From: Nereocystis luetkeana
Taxonomy: Eukaryota > Sar > Phaeophyceae > Laminariales > Laminariaceae
DNA length: 64,000 nucleotides
Direction: 5' to 3'
Assembly: GCA_031213475.1 (NCBI GenBank)
Contig: JARUPZ010000027.1
Location: forward strand, 868,001 to 932,000
Within the stretch, counting starts at the first letter, position 1; the number at the start of each line of letters is the position of its first letter. A model generated the notes under the pieces. That model did not search any database. It saw nothing but the letters and a program-made list of their open reading frames with translations, and had not been told where the DNA came from. A program made the translations under genes and the position numbers. This document shows, one piece after another, positions 31,601 through 42,978 of the stretch.

Positions 31601-33556
31601 ACGGCAGCGACCGGTCACAGAGGGAGGGATGTCCCCCTCTCCCCCGAAGGCCGCATTAAAATATTATCAACATTAGCAATAGCGGGATCTATTTTCGCGA
31701 GACGATCTCCAGATCTGCTGGCATAATTAGTCCCGGGAATCAGGAAAACATGGGACGAAACGACCAAATAAATTATCGCCAAGACACATGGTCGATCGTA
31801 CAGCAGTACAGACATAGTCCGAGATTACATTACAGCGACCCACTTGAGTGTGCATGCGACTCCCCGTATATTTCTGGTACATAATACGACTATTAATAGT
31901 ATATCAGTGTGTTAACAGCAGTACCCAGACAGTAGTATATGCAAAAATACAAACGCGCTTCATCTCAATTCAATAGTTACCTGCCTGCCTTACGCACTCA
32001 TGCTCTCACTATGATTAATACTACTGTTGCTGTTTTATCAGCACATGCATATTATACCTAGTGAACACGTCTGGGAGTTATTTCGCCCGTCTGCCAGGAG
32101 TAACGAGCGCCGTGCCCGACGTCTGATCATTTTCTAGTGCCAGGGTATATGAGTGACGAGCGATTTACGATTCCAGTTAGCGTTGCACTCTCATTGTGGG
32201 GAAGAACACCACAAATTCTGAGTAATTTGTCCCCAAAACGGGACTGCAGTTCTAAGAGGGTTAAACCGAAATCGACGAGAAAAAATAACTTCAAAAACAT
32301 GCCCCGCTGTACGATCGTAGCATGTTTTTTCACGTGGAAATTTCAACACGAAATATCGCGGGCCTGGCGGTTGTAGCGTACAACAGCAGCACAACTCTGT
32401 TTGCAGCGCAACAATAAAACACAACTCACTATTTTATAGTAGAAACAAGCGTGGCTGCAAGTACAGCAGTACAACGTGCTCCGTCACCTAATCTGTAAGC
32501 TATTAATAGTGATCGGCGATTGGGGTCTACGTGGTATGTGTGCTATCTGTTGATCGGCACAATCGGTTTTTTACCCAATCGATCGAAGCTAGATTTCGTC
32601 CAAATCTTGATGTTGGTCCATGTTGAAGGTATAGACAAATCCGACCAGACAGCCCTTGAACGTAGGCAGAGACAAATATGGATTCCAACAAAACATGAGT
32701 GCGTGAGCTGGAGTGCTGGAGGGGGAGCTGGTAGGGTCTCTACCGCGCGGCGTGGATCCGCACACTTTACGAGTAGCCACCAGGGACATCTATGCCTGTC
32801 GTACTTCGCAGCGCGAGAGCTACTTGTCGTTGAAGCAGCTACGCAAGAACATTGCAGGAAAATTCGAAGACACAACGCTCTGCACTTGTACTTATACTAA
32901 AAAGCAGTACAGCAGTACTCGTATTGTAGCGAGAAAAAAAAAAGCGTTCGCAATCTGAGTCCGCCTGTCTCGGCTCTCGGTTGAATTGCGCTTCGAGAAG
33001 ACAATGACGTGAACACCCACCCGCCACCCACCTGCTCTTCGTACATCGGCACGAACACCGCTCCCAGGGAGTACGTCGCGTACGCGCACACAGCCCACTC
33101 CTGCCTGTTGTTGCTGACGATACCCACCTTGTCTCCACGGGCTATACCCAACCCGTCCAGCGCCGCTCGGCACTGGTCAACCCGCTTCCCAAAATCCTTG
33201 TACGTCATCCACTCGAAAGGCGCGGAACCCTGCCCTCCCGGCTTCGTACCGAACAGCGGCCGGTTGCCAAAGCTCTGGCGAGTGACCAGGTGCATATCGA
33301 CGAGGGTGTCGTAGTCCATGTAGTGCGGGGTGGCGTGGATAGGGCGGTCATCAGCTGCAGGCTTTGAACCAAATTGCCTCAACGGCACCGCATTCGCGAT
33401 TCCGTTTATTGACTCTGGCGAGCAGGATTCGGCCCACCTACCTCGAGCAGACGAGAGACCCAACACAGAGGGGGCCGATAATCGGCTGGAGAAGTGGGCG
33501 GCTCTAACGCGGGCGAGCGACGATCTTCCCAGCCTCAATGTAGCTGTCGTTTGCAT
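22686..33556 (-). CDS. Long-chain acyl-CoA synthetase (AMP-forming), complete, 11 exons
   Basis: Activates fatty acids to acyl-CoA with ATP through an acyl-adenylate. Exons in transcript order: 33556-33032, 31287-31101, 30408-30208, 29604-29438, 29118-28984, 28340-28164, 27641-27552, 26870-26773, 25953-25800, 24426-24229 and 22847-22686 (stop TAA 22688-22686). All splice phases agree, for 697 residues, the usual family length. AMP-binding motifs in order: [11 protein letters not shown] (about 256-266), [23 protein letters not shown] (about 447-455), YFRTGDLG (about 528-535), and [17 protein letters not shown] (about 547-563) with the catalytic Lys region. The start is the ATG at 33556-33554. 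The leader [20 protein letters not shown] is Arg/Ser-rich with no acids, so mitochondrial or plastid import is likely. Introns carry at least four family-1 MITEs and one poly-C repeat, which ends 22 bp from exon 10. The family is certain; chain-length specificity is not readable. Confidence 0.95.
23676..23784. mobile_element. Palindromic MITE, family 1, copy 4 (LACS intron 10)
   Basis: TATTACGGGGGACCATATTA on the left, TTTACTATGGTCTCCCGTAA on the right, core with AAAAACTTATATATTTAGC. A short (AAT)n run follows its right end. Confidence 0.75.
24015..24207 (+). mobile_element. Poly-C-tailed SINE-like repeat, copy 3 (LACS intron 10)
   Basis: A 5'-shorter copy with the 3' module present twice in tandem (TACGACTACGGCCAGGCATG and TACGACTACGGCCATGCATG), ending ATCGAGTACCTCCCCCCCCC. 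It lies antisense to the LACS gene, and its C-tract ends about 22 bp from the exon-10 donor site. Confidence 0.65.
24953..25144. mobile_element. Longer relative of MITE family 2 (LACS intron 9)
   Basis: Starts TTAACCCTTTTAGAACTGCC and ends GAAGTGCGATCCTAAAGGG, matching the outer ends of family 2. The interior (about 150 bp) is different and longer. It could be a sister family or a copy with inserted sequence. Confidence 0.5.
25542..25649. mobile_element. Palindromic MITE, family 1, copy 5 (LACS intron 9)
   Basis: TATTACGGGGGACCATGGTT left, TTAACTATGGTCCCCCGTAA right, core CATAAAAACCTATATATTTA. It sits in a TTATTAATA-like target. Confidence 0.8.
26318..26385 (-). repeat. Dispersed TTCTCACATTAACTC repeat, inverted partial copy 3
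   Basis: On the minus strand it reads TTGTTGTTCTCACATTAACT, then CAGTCCGTGGTCGC. It matches the first half of the copies at 5421 and 14766, including the TTG run at its start. Confidence 0.45.
26985..27093. mobile_element. Palindromic MITE, family 1, copy 6 (LACS intron 7)
   Basis: TATTACGGGGGACCATAGTT left and AACTATGGTCCCCCGTAATA right, with a core in the same orientation as copy 5. Confidence 0.82.
30923..31031. mobile_element. Palindromic MITE, family 1, copy 7 (LACS intron 2)
   Basis: Near-identical ends to copy 6 (TATTACGGGGGACC and GGTCCCCCGTAATA). Its right end is only 70 bp from the LACS exon-2 donor at 31101. Confidence 0.82.
32155..32263. mobile_element. MITE family 2, half-degenerate copy
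   Basis: The right arm is intact (TTTGTCCCCAAAACGGGACT, then GCAGTTCTAAGAGGGTTAA). The left arm is diverged and only weakly recognisable. Lies in LACS intron 1. Confidence 0.5.
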
Positions 33557-36500
33557 CGTACACAGCAGTGGTGGGCGTTCCGAGAGTTGCCCTGGGCTGG
33601 AGCGAAGTTGAGCGTAATTGAAGTTGAACAAGCTGGCGGAGAGAAAATTACTGAAAATTGCCCCGATCTGGAGCGAGAACCGGCTGTCGGAGAGAGTAAA
33701 ACAGGCTAACCGAGCGGATTATAGTGCCCTCGTTTGGGTTGAATCGCGAGGGGTCGTCGGTGTTTGTTTGCTTTCGCCTCTGGGCGTCGAGGTCGAGTGC
33801 TTTTTGTGAAGCGAGGGAGTCGAAAGTCGAATGCCGCAAATCTGAAAATCTAAAAAAGGTTCTCCATTGCGGCTGGAGGCGTTTTTGTAACTGCCAATTT
33901 GAAATATCAAATAAATATCCATGGATGAGAAATGCTTCATATGGACTCAAAGACTCTTGTGCAACTGCTCGCATCACATCTCCATCAACCCGGGCGTGCA
34001 TCCTGCCCAATAAAACTTTGGACACCTGCAACTCCTCTACACGCAGTACTGCGGGCCTCCTCCTACGCGGTACCTCGAGGTTGCTTTTAGTGCAACGAAG
34101 TCATATCAAGATAAAGCTCTGTACCATAGACTTGACCAAGAAGTGTACCATAGACTCGACCAAGAAGAGCTTTGCAATAAAATTCGAACTTTACATTATT
34201 ACGACTAGGCGAACATCCGTTACATTGTCCCGGTGCAACAAACAAGACCACACAACTTTTTTTTGTGCCGACGAAAGATCCATCAAGATCATCATGAAGC
34301 ATGTCAAGATCATGGGTGGAAAGACGGAAATACAAAACCATAGCGACAAACCCGGACGTCTGCGTGCGACTACAACAGAACAAATGGCACGAGGAAGGGA
34401 GAGATACGGCTGGATGTCTTGTTGTGAAAGAAAGTAAACAACCACTGAGTAAAAAAACAGAGCAACCAAGTGCGCCCGGACAAAAAACAACTACAACCAA
34501 GACTCCCCCCCCCTCCACCCCCGAGCGCGCCGAAACAAAACAATAATAATATATTGCCATACAACAAGCTTCCACAGACGCAAATGTGTGGCGCACTGCG
34601 CGGTCACAGACAGACATACATATGTCATGCACAACGTGCTTATGATGTGAGGTATTATTCGGCCCTCCACCGTTCAGGGAGAAAATGTTCGCGATCGTTT
34701 TCCATAGATGCCACACGGCGTCCGTGGGGTTGACCCTCTCCTACGCAGCACATCACTTGACTTTGGTGGGGCTTTCGCCTCCCCGCCCTGGAGGGTAGGA
34801 AGGGGATAAGGTTGGCACAATATGGAAACCACGTATTGAGCGCCCCCCCCACTTGTTGTTGTTGTTGTTGGGGGTGTCTCTATTAGGATTGTTGCAGGGG
34901 GTCTCTATTTGGAGTAGGAACCCAGCTGCCCGCTCGAAAGGGATGCATGCGTTGTCAGTCAATGGTAAAATGACTACGGCGGCAAACAAATGAGTACGCC
35001 CCCCCCTCCTCCTCCTCCTGAAGGGCCGAATCTGAACAAAACACGGTGTTTTGTCATGTTTTGTTTTGTTTTCTGGGCGTCCTTGGAGCACAGTATGCAG
35101 CTGTTTGACCGGGAGGCATTGCTGATGTGGCTGTTCGTTTGTACATCGGATGTCAGTTATCGGTATGGTACAGTCATACAGCAGTAGTTGTCTCATTTAC
35201 CAAATTATTTCACTAAACAACGTACCAGGTACCAGGTACCTGATACTCATTTTGAGACAACACATTGGGTTACACGATGCTCCGTTTTACCAAGATCAGT
35301 ATAGTTGCGTGCAGAGTACTCGTACCTGGTATTACTGTTTGAACCAACACATTCGGACACTCCGTTATCCCGCAGTATATTGAGAGAGAACAAATATGTA
35401 TCATGCACTCGTAATGGACGAGAGTCCGCGGTGAGAGGTCAGAGCACAACCTCTTCCATGCTGGGAAATAGCCGTTCACCACGCACTTTCACTGGGTCCA
35501 ACTCATTCGTTCTTGTCACGTTTTTGCTACTTCTAGAGCCGGTAGACCGAGGAAATAAATAGTATTGTGATTATTCGTCGTACTCCGGGCTCCTATCCAT
35601 GATCTACTTGTACTTTTTTTGCCGACTCAAATGCCCCATGCACGTCTCTCTCCACTCTTTCCTCTTGCTGCACATGCCTACAACGTTTCCTGCGCAGTCA
35701 ACGGCATCTCAGAGAGAGAAAACAGTCTCTCTTGATCCGACGCTACCTAAATAATTAAAGGTGTACACACCAGTTCACAACACCGTTTCTTCAGCAAAAA
35801 GTATCGCCGCTACTCAACGGGAACCGCCAAAGCAGTTATGTATGCCACCCAGAAAACACCAACGCCGACAAAACCGATAACTGCAAGGGTGTTGTAGGGT
35901 ATCTACTCTGGGGTACCCGGGTACCAAACCTGGGTGAGTTGCTCATACCCGGGTAGGCACCCGAGTAACCCCAGGTGCCCGGGTATTCCCAGAGTATACT
36001 CAGCAATGGTACACCTCACTAGAGACACCGTTGGAATACTGCCGTCTTGGTCTGCTCCTTTTTTCGGTGTTGCGCCTTTTAACGAGAAGACCAGCACCCA
36101 GACACGTGTCGACGTACGTACTTAACCAGAGCTTGAAGGAAAGCTAGCTAGCGCTTGAGCCCGCCATACCAACTTCCAAAAACGCGCGAAGCTCATCACC
36201 CGTCATCCACCACCAGCCTTGGGGGCTACACCTACTATAGAATCTACACGCTTAGAGCCATTGCCTCGTGGCGAAAAGCCGGCTCACCCCCCAAGCGAGC
36301 ACAGGTCATACACCGTTTCTTCTACCGTGGCCGTCCCGAACCTTTTGCGCCAATAAAACAACCTGGCCCTTTTCCGAGGGGATGACAAGCCATCCCCACC
36401 CGCCCGCCTGTCTTCGCGGCTGGAGGCAACGCGCGGAATGAAGAGCAATCCCGCCCTACTTTACGTACTGCAGCTAGGCGAGAAGTCTGAACCCGATCCC

Positions 36501-36888
36501 TTGATGTGCGCTTTGCACTCATCAATTCGGCGGCGGCGGGGGCGGCGGCGGTGGCGGAGGTGGCCTTGCCTGCCCGCCAACTGAAGATAAGGCCCGGAAG
36601 CCGAATGCAATGGCGGTGGGCGGGGGGGGTGGGAGGGGAGGGGGGGGGTCAATTCGAGCTTTCGTGCACGCGACGCGTTCGTCCCAAGTGACGACCCGTG
36701 AAAGAGAAAAATGGGTATCACCGCCACATATACCGGAGTGAGACTTCTAGAATCTACGCAGACACTTTACGAGTGTTTCGCGATGAAGTTGGTGCGTTCC
36801 GAGTATACACGTGCAGGCCCACACATTGCGCGCCATTCTTACGGCTAGATTTAACGTCGAAACCAAGAAGCGCGATCGGGTAAAATGT
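33557..36888. other. Spacer between LACS and Abi genes (both on the minus strand)
   Basis: Expected to hold the LACS promoter (just above 33556) and the Abi 3' untranslated region. No TATA-like or initiator motif could be placed with confidence. Visible items are a LINE 3' end (34799-35010), overlapping CCAGGTACCAGGTACC at 35224-35240, a cluster of ACCCGGGTA words at 35905-36000, and G-rich runs at 36530-36655. No further gene recognised. Confidence 0.4.
34799..35010 (+). mobile_element. LINE 3' end, second copy, poly-C-tailed
   Basis: Matches the last part of the 17551-18602 LINE: AATATGGAAACCACGTATTG, then GGGGGTGTCTCTATTAGGAT, GGAGTAGGAACCCAGC, TCGAAAGGGATGCATGCGTT, AACAAATGAGTAC and a C-run. 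It carries an internal (TTG)n insertion and a duplicated GGTGTCTCTAT segment. Only the non-functional 3' tail is present. Confidence 0.65.
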
Positions 36889-39800
36889 CTAGTCACCTTG
36901 CAGCACCGGCGGAGGTGGAGGGGGCGGCGGCGGTTGACCCATTGTTCTTGGTGGGCCAGATGACGGCGGAGGCGGTGGCGGTGGGGGGGGAGGTTGAAAC
37001 GACGACCGAGGAAGTGGCGGTGCTTGGGAAGGTACTGCTGGCGGCGGCGGCGGAGGACGAGGAAGCGGCGGTTGGGGTGACGGGTGCGACAATGCCGATG
37101 CCTGAGATGAAGGGTGTTGTGGCGGCGGGGGCGGAGGCGGGGGTGGCCCACGAGAAGGCGCCTTCGGTGGCGGCAAAGGCGGGGGTGGCGCAGGGGCCGA
37201 TGCCGTCATAGATACCGCCGCCGGCGGGGGCGGCGGTGGCGGACGTGGGAGAGGAGGAGTGGTCGCCCGTGCCATCCCAGCTAACTTGGGAGCCGAATTC
37301 GACGCGGAAGGAGGAGGAGGAGGCGGCGGCGGACGGGCCCTACTGTCTCCGTCCCCGGGATTGCTAGACCGAGAGGATAAGGCCGGAGGGGGCGGCGGAG
37401 GGGGTTTCCCCCCAAGTCCTCCCGTTCCGCCCGGAGCCCCGTGGCCGGCTTGCGATAACAGCGGGGGTGGCGCACCAGGCTTCGCTCGCGACACCAAAGG
37501 CGGCGGTGCCCCCACGGCGCCCGAAGCGCCCGGCCGAGGCCCCATCCCCGACAGTCGCTTGTTCATCACCACGGCGTCGCGCGCAGGCGGCGGCGGCGCA
37601 AGAACCGGCGCGGCAACAGGCGCAATCGCCTTTCGCGTCGCGGCCGCCAAGTCCAAGTGTCCCTTTTCCTTTTTGCGGCCCTCTCCCCCCACCCCTCCCC
37701 CGCCGTTGAGCCCGCCTTTAGCCCCCGGCGAAGCCAAGGCCGGTGGCGACGCAAACCCGTTCCGGGGCGAGCCGGGAGTGCCACCGCTCGCCCCGACAGA
37801 AGGCGAGGGGAGCTCCGACATCCCCAGCATGGAGGGGCTGTGCTCCCCCCAGAGCTCGGCCGTTTCAGCCATGCTGCTCATGTCCCCCGACTCCGCACTA
37901 CCAGCCAGAGTCGCAGCGTCGGACGATAGAGACAGCGGGGCCGGCGCGTCCGCGTAAATGCCACCGAGCTTCTCCTTCAGAGATATCCGTTTGCGGGGGG
38001 GCAAGGGGCGACACTTTGTCGGCCGCTCCGACCCCGTCAGCACGACTATTTTTTGTCGCGCCGGGGCCTCCCCGGCCGCTCTGCGCAGGGCGAGAAGGCG
38101 CGTTGCCGCGCTCTGCTCACGGGCTCGCAAGAGCCGACTCCTGGCGACGACGACGTCCGACGTCACGTTTTCGACCGAGTCGGCCTGGCCACCAGCAGGC
38201 AGTGCACGGGGGGGGGGGGGTAAGAATAATGACGACAGTTAACGCGTCTCCCGTGGGATATGAATCGCACGCTTTCACTTGGGGGAACGAGGAACGACTA
38301 CTATACATAGCCGCAACGGAGCGATTTTGAAGGAAGGAGGAATATAGGTCAATAGATGGCTTCGGGAAAGAGACGGGGGTGGGTGCGCTACAGAAGTACG
38401 CACCGCTAGTACGTAAATACTGCGCCAGGCCTTTGGTTGTTAGGCCGGTACGGTCATTGAACAAGAAACATGGTCTGCCGGTGGATGTTCATACCGCCCG
38501 CCTACACGTTGCGTAATGGTACTGCGCCTACTATTTTGTACTTGTTTGTTATCTTTCATCGAGGCGCGTTTTTGTTCAGCTTGTTTGATAACTGATTCCA
38601 CGGGCTATATTTCAGGGAAAATACCTAATGTCAGAACATCATTATCATCATCATCATCATCGCCATCATCATCATCACCGCCGTCGACGGTGTCAGCTAT
38701 TACGGGGGACCATAGTTAACAGGACCTATGGTACACATACAAACCTATATGTTTAACCATTTTTACTAACAATATTTGGTCCTGTTAACTGTGGACCCCC
38801 GTAATAGCAAGCACGCACAACGCGGTGCTGTCTTCGTCGTGTTTACATTACTTTGTAGACTCCCTGCGCCTCTCTGCCTGTGCGCGTTACCGCCGAGTGT
38901 ACCACCGCTGTAAAATCGGCATATTTGGCTACTGCTGCGGTACCGTACCTACCGGCGCGACAGCAATACACACAAAAAAAAGCTCGATTCCTCCGGCCGT
39001 CTGCTCGAAGCGTTGCGTTTCTCGTATGCTCATATTCTATGTTCATATCCTATGACACCTCTTGTAGGTGGGGTTATATCACATCCCGACTCAAGTCCGA
39101 CTGTGGGAAAGTAAGAGTCTCACCTGAGCGTTGACGAAGGCCAGGAGATTGATGGCCACGTCCTCAATATCCGTCACAACCGAGCCTAGAGCGTCCTTCA
39201 AATACTCCTCGGTGCGGAGCCATACCTTGAAGCGCACGCGAACGGGACAGCAATCGCCGCGCTGGTCAGTAATTTAGGATTAGGGAAACAGCAACAACAG
39301 CAACAGAGTTCCGCCAGTGCTGCACGCTGTTTTAACACGAAGCAGTAGGCGGGGAGCGGGGACACTCTGCAATATTTGAAGATGGAGGTTGTCCGTGACT
39401 CCGACGCTCCTAAAATGTCCACCAGTCCGACGATATAGAGAAGTGGGAGGGTAGTATGGCGGGGCCTATTGGAAAGGGGGGCGCACCAGCAGGCAAACAT
39501 TCTTGTACTGAGAAGCAAATGGTACCCGCACCGCAGCTAGCTGGAACGATTCGCAGTCACACTGCCATATGCGAAATTATAACATGCTTCGCGACTCTTA
39601 CGTTGTTTCACCCCCCCCCCCCCCTAATAAAAAACGCCCACTTTCTCTAACGTGCGGTCCGATCTTCAGACATACTACTCTGGGCGAAAATAGAAGGACC
39701 GTTTTATATCGACATTAGTGTCTAAAATGTCCTTCTATTCACGGCCAGAGTACCTGTTATGCCTCTTACGCGGGAAAGACAGCAGTGGCGGCAACATAGA

Positions 39801-42800
39801 TAGAGCGCTAAGATCGATACTCCTTCGCCCCCCCTTCCGAATCCAATGTGTTGATATTTGAATTATGATATCACAATCATCATGGAAACCCATGGAGGCA
39901 TATATGCGGCGCGCTCACCTCTCTCTTGTTTGCGCCCGGCTCCAGATAAGAACCCTCGCAGTAATCCACCACCTTATTAATGGTGTTTTGGAAAACGCAA
40001 GCGAAAAACGACACCAGGACGTACGTACATGCATAAGTCAAACAATTCTTGGTACACGACATTGGGTGCGCGCGTTAAAACCTGTCAGTCTGTCAGTTAT
40101 CCAATTCAACACCGGTACATGCTGTACTTGGAGCGCGCGTTTGGCAGGTCGCAGGCCGCATATGAAAGTGCGCTTCGTATAACATTTTAATCAGGGGATC
40201 CCGCGGGACGCCTTCGGGACCCCGGGACGATATTCCGCGGGACTAAGTTACCCCCGGACTAAACGGCACTATCTATTTAAATGGGATGTAGACACCGCCG
40301 GACGTGTTTGTGCGAGAACGGGATTCACAGTGTCCCGTGGCGCGGGAGCGGGATATTATGCTATGTGCGGTGCGCGTTTGTGCGGGCACGGGATTTCACG
40401 TGCATCACGGGACCACGGGGTTATCCCGCAATCCCGCACAAAATCGAGGGGGTTCTGGCTGGCTTCGACTACCATGTGGTACATCGGACGCTCACGCAAC
40501 TCGTAAGAAACGCGACCCAATTTCGTTCGTTGTGGGATTTTGTGGGGGGCTGTAGCTAGCTGTTCGCAAGTGAAGCGCAACTGTTCAGTTCAGGTTGTTT
40601 TTGGTCTCGTTTCGTGCGGGACGTGTTTCTGCGGGAACGGGATATTATAATTTGTGCGGGACACGTTTGTGCGGGCACAGGACTTCATAATCTTCACGGG
40701 ACCACGGGGCTATCTCGAATTCCGCACAAAACCGCGGGATAAATCCCGTAGGAAAATCCCGAGGAATGCACCGATACTCAGGGCCGCTCCTGACGAATCG
40801 AAAAAAATTCACGATTGCTGATTTTTTGGCATGACAAAATATCACGATCCGTGATATTTCACTTCTAACGAAAAAGCCGAAAAACGTCACGTCTCGTGAT
40901 ATTTGCTAATTGTAAAAATTCCGATATTTCAAACCCTACGATTTTTGCGGGTGGAGCCAACTCTTGCGAGTGGGGCGTTGCCAGGTCGGGTCGGGCCGCG
41001 ACCACGCCTGGCCCGGCCCGTGATATATTCGAATCACGGGCCGAAGCCTGACCCGGCCTGCGAGGTTCCAATTTCACCGACCGTGGGCCAAGCCCGGTTC
41101 GCGAGATTCCATCTCGCAGGGCGTCTGCCCGTCCTGGCCTGTGACATCCTGAGGTCATTTTCGCGTTGACTTCGAGCTGTGGCTCCTCCTCCTCGAAATT
41201 TCGAGGCCACAACCTGCTCGTCAGCCCGCGCCCAGCGGTGTCTGTGGGTAGCCGCGCGTTGCCCACAAGCGGCGTACGAAGCAGAGTCTGCCATGCCCCT
41301 ATACCGACCTTCGGATACCGTTTGTGCGCGTGGGTTGCGTAGTGATTTGATCAGGCGTGTATATCGAGACACGACAAACGTCGCGAATCGTGATTGTTTC
41401 TTTTAGGGAAACGCTAAAAAAATAGGCGTCATGAATCGTGATTTTTTTCGATTCACGACAAAAATCTCACGAATCGTCTTTGTTTTTGTTCGCTTTTAGG
41501 GACGGCCCTATTAATAATATGAATAGCTTCCTCCCGTGATTCGTACCGTGCCTTTCTTGTTTTTGTTCGTTTTCAGGGGCGGCCCTAATATTAATAGTTT
41601 CCTCCCGTGGTTCGTACCGTGCATTTCTTCATTTTTCGTTCATCATCAGTTTTATTTTCTTCCCGAGAGACTACGAGTATTTATAACAGGTACCAGGTAC
41701 CACGTACTGCTGTATACTGGCACTACCAGGTACAACCCAAGCACCAGAATGCGGTGGCAATGAATAACAGAATGCGGTGGCAATGAATAACAGCCAGACT
41801 CTCGCTGGGTGTTAAATGTTGCCTTTCATATACCGGTATCATACCTGCTGTAATCGTTGGGTAACGCCGTACCCGTATGAAACGTTCAACAACTGCTTGC
41901 CAAGTCAAACAGCAGTACCTGGTACGTGCTACCTGGTACATAGTCTACTGCAGTTAGTAGAGTTTGACTGGTTTGTCCCCAAAACGGGACTGCAGTTAAC
42001 CCTTTTAGGACCCCGGTCCCGTTTTGGGGACAAATCACTTGGAATTAGAGTGGTTTGTCCCCAAAACGGGACTGCAGTCCTAATCGGGTTAAGCAGACGC
42101 TGCCTACTCTTACTCAGCATGAGAAGAAGTACTTTCTCAAATATTGCTGCTGCGCTGGTGCTGTGCAGTGTGTGAAAAATAAACGCTCTTGATTTTGAGG
42201 CTTGTGTTTGTGATGAGGTCGTTGATGGTAACAAACAACGGAGGGGGGCATAAATGGGGGACAGGGGACATAAATATATGGTATGTAACTGACGATACCT
42301 GGGAAAAAGTTCCGTTGCCGAAGGAATCTCTTTCTTCGTGTTGGGCATCGCATTCGCAGGGCTCATGACTGCCGGGCTTACAGCACGGTCTTGGCACGTG
42401 CGTTGGGCACGTGCTTCTGCCTGTGCTTCTGCCTGTGCCTCTGGCAAACAATCAGTCGGTTTTAGAACAGACTCTATACCAAGAGTGAGAGCTCGTATCG
42501 TATACGGTACGCGCCATGAGTCACGAGTCTACTGTATGAAGGGCAAAAAAAGTGCCGGTATCGATAACAGCGCCCGACACTCAAAGTAAAAGCTGACGGA
42601 GGAGGACAAGAGGGTAGGCTGGAAGGAACTCTGAACGTTTCGGTCCACTGCATGGACGGCTAGAATCACGAAGTCCTCCGACGACACATGCAGCCCCCCT
42701 ACTTGGCACTTCGTGCGAGGAGGCCGGGAGGCTTTTCAATCCCGAGGTACGGAGTGTTGGGTCAAGGGATGGGCGAGGCAAGCAAGCACCCGTTCAAGCA

Positions 42801-42978
42801 CCTGTACCAGAGCCATCATTCCGCAGCACTTCCAGCGACTTTCTCGTATAATAGGGCTATCCAAAATTGTCACCTGATCTACGCTGCTCTTCTTCTGCTT
42901 GAGCGCGTCGAGGGCAAGCTGAATGGTGCCACCACTCCCTCCCAAGTGGCTCAGATCTTCCACGCCATTATCGTCCAT
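36889..42978 (-). CDS. Abi (Abl-interactor-like) subunit of the WAVE/SCAR complex, complete, 4 exons
   Basis: Abi is a subunit of the WAVE/SCAR complex, which activates Arp2/3-driven actin branching downstream of Rac. Exons: 42978-42874 (ATG), 39972-39919, 39225-39124 and 38184-36889 (stop TAG 36891-36889), all phase 0, giving 518 residues. About residues 20-120 follow the Abi helical domain without gaps: ALDALKQKKSSVDQ, VVDYCEGSYLEPGANKRE, TEEYLKDALGSVV and AINLLAFVNAQADSVEN line up with animal (VADYCENNYI, DKRKALEETKAY) and plant (AAEYCEKSYL) Abi. Exon 4 then runs into a Ser/Gly-rich linker and, from about residue 290, more than ten poly-Pro tracts. Animal Abi ends in an SH3 domain; none is seen here. 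The final CAAG|GTGACTAG could be an unrecognised donor site rather than the true end. A formin was considered, but the N-terminal match and lack of an FH2 domain argue against it. Confidence 0.85.
38698..38806. mobile_element. Palindromic MITE, family 1, copy 8 (Abi intron 3)
   Basis: TATTACGGGGGACCATAGTT left, AACTGTGGACCCCCGTAATA right. Inserted next to an (ATC)n run. Confidence 0.8.
39677..39751. repeat. Short inverted-repeat element (75 bp)
   Basis: A 23-bp left arm, ACTCTGGGCGAAAATAGAAG then GAC, is nearly the reverse complement of the right arm, GTCCTTCTATTCACGGCCAG then AGT. About 29 bp lie between. It is seen once in this window, within Abi intron 2. Confidence 0.6.
40190..40770. repeat. 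GCGGGA-rich direct repeat pair
   Basis: Two diverged copies of about 135 bp (roughly 40304-40440 and 40605-40745) share GCGGGAACGGGATATTAT, GTTTGTGCGGGCAC, CACGGGACCACGGGG and ATCCCGCACAAA-type words. Additional CGCGGGAC words lie at 40198-40260. Lies in Abi intron 1. No coding character. Confidence 0.6.
40795..41480. repeat. Region of ATTCACGA/TCGTGAAT words, loosely inverted
   Basis: TCACGAATCGTGA-type palindromic words recur on both sides (40800-40930 and 41390-41480) of a GC-rich centre. This could be the ends of an old inverted-repeat element, but the arms are too diverged to define. Confidence 0.35.
41745..41790. repeat. 23-bp perfect tandem duplication
   Basis: CAGAATGCGGTGGCAATGAA plus TAA is present twice in succession in Abi intron 1. 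Confidence 0.85.
41966..42090. mobile_element. MITE family 2, one full copy plus an adjoining half copy
   Basis: A right half (TTTGTCCCCAAAACGGGACT then GCAGTTAA) is followed directly by a full copy (AACCCTTTTAGGACCCCGGT through CTGCAGTCCTAATCGGGTTA). The overlap at TTAACCC suggests nested insertion or unequal exchange between copies. Confidence 0.7.

Noticed and set aside
36885-37957. Gly/Ala-rich open frames on the plus strand opposite Abi exon 4
   Set aside because: Mirror images of the poly-Pro codons on the other strand; no domain.
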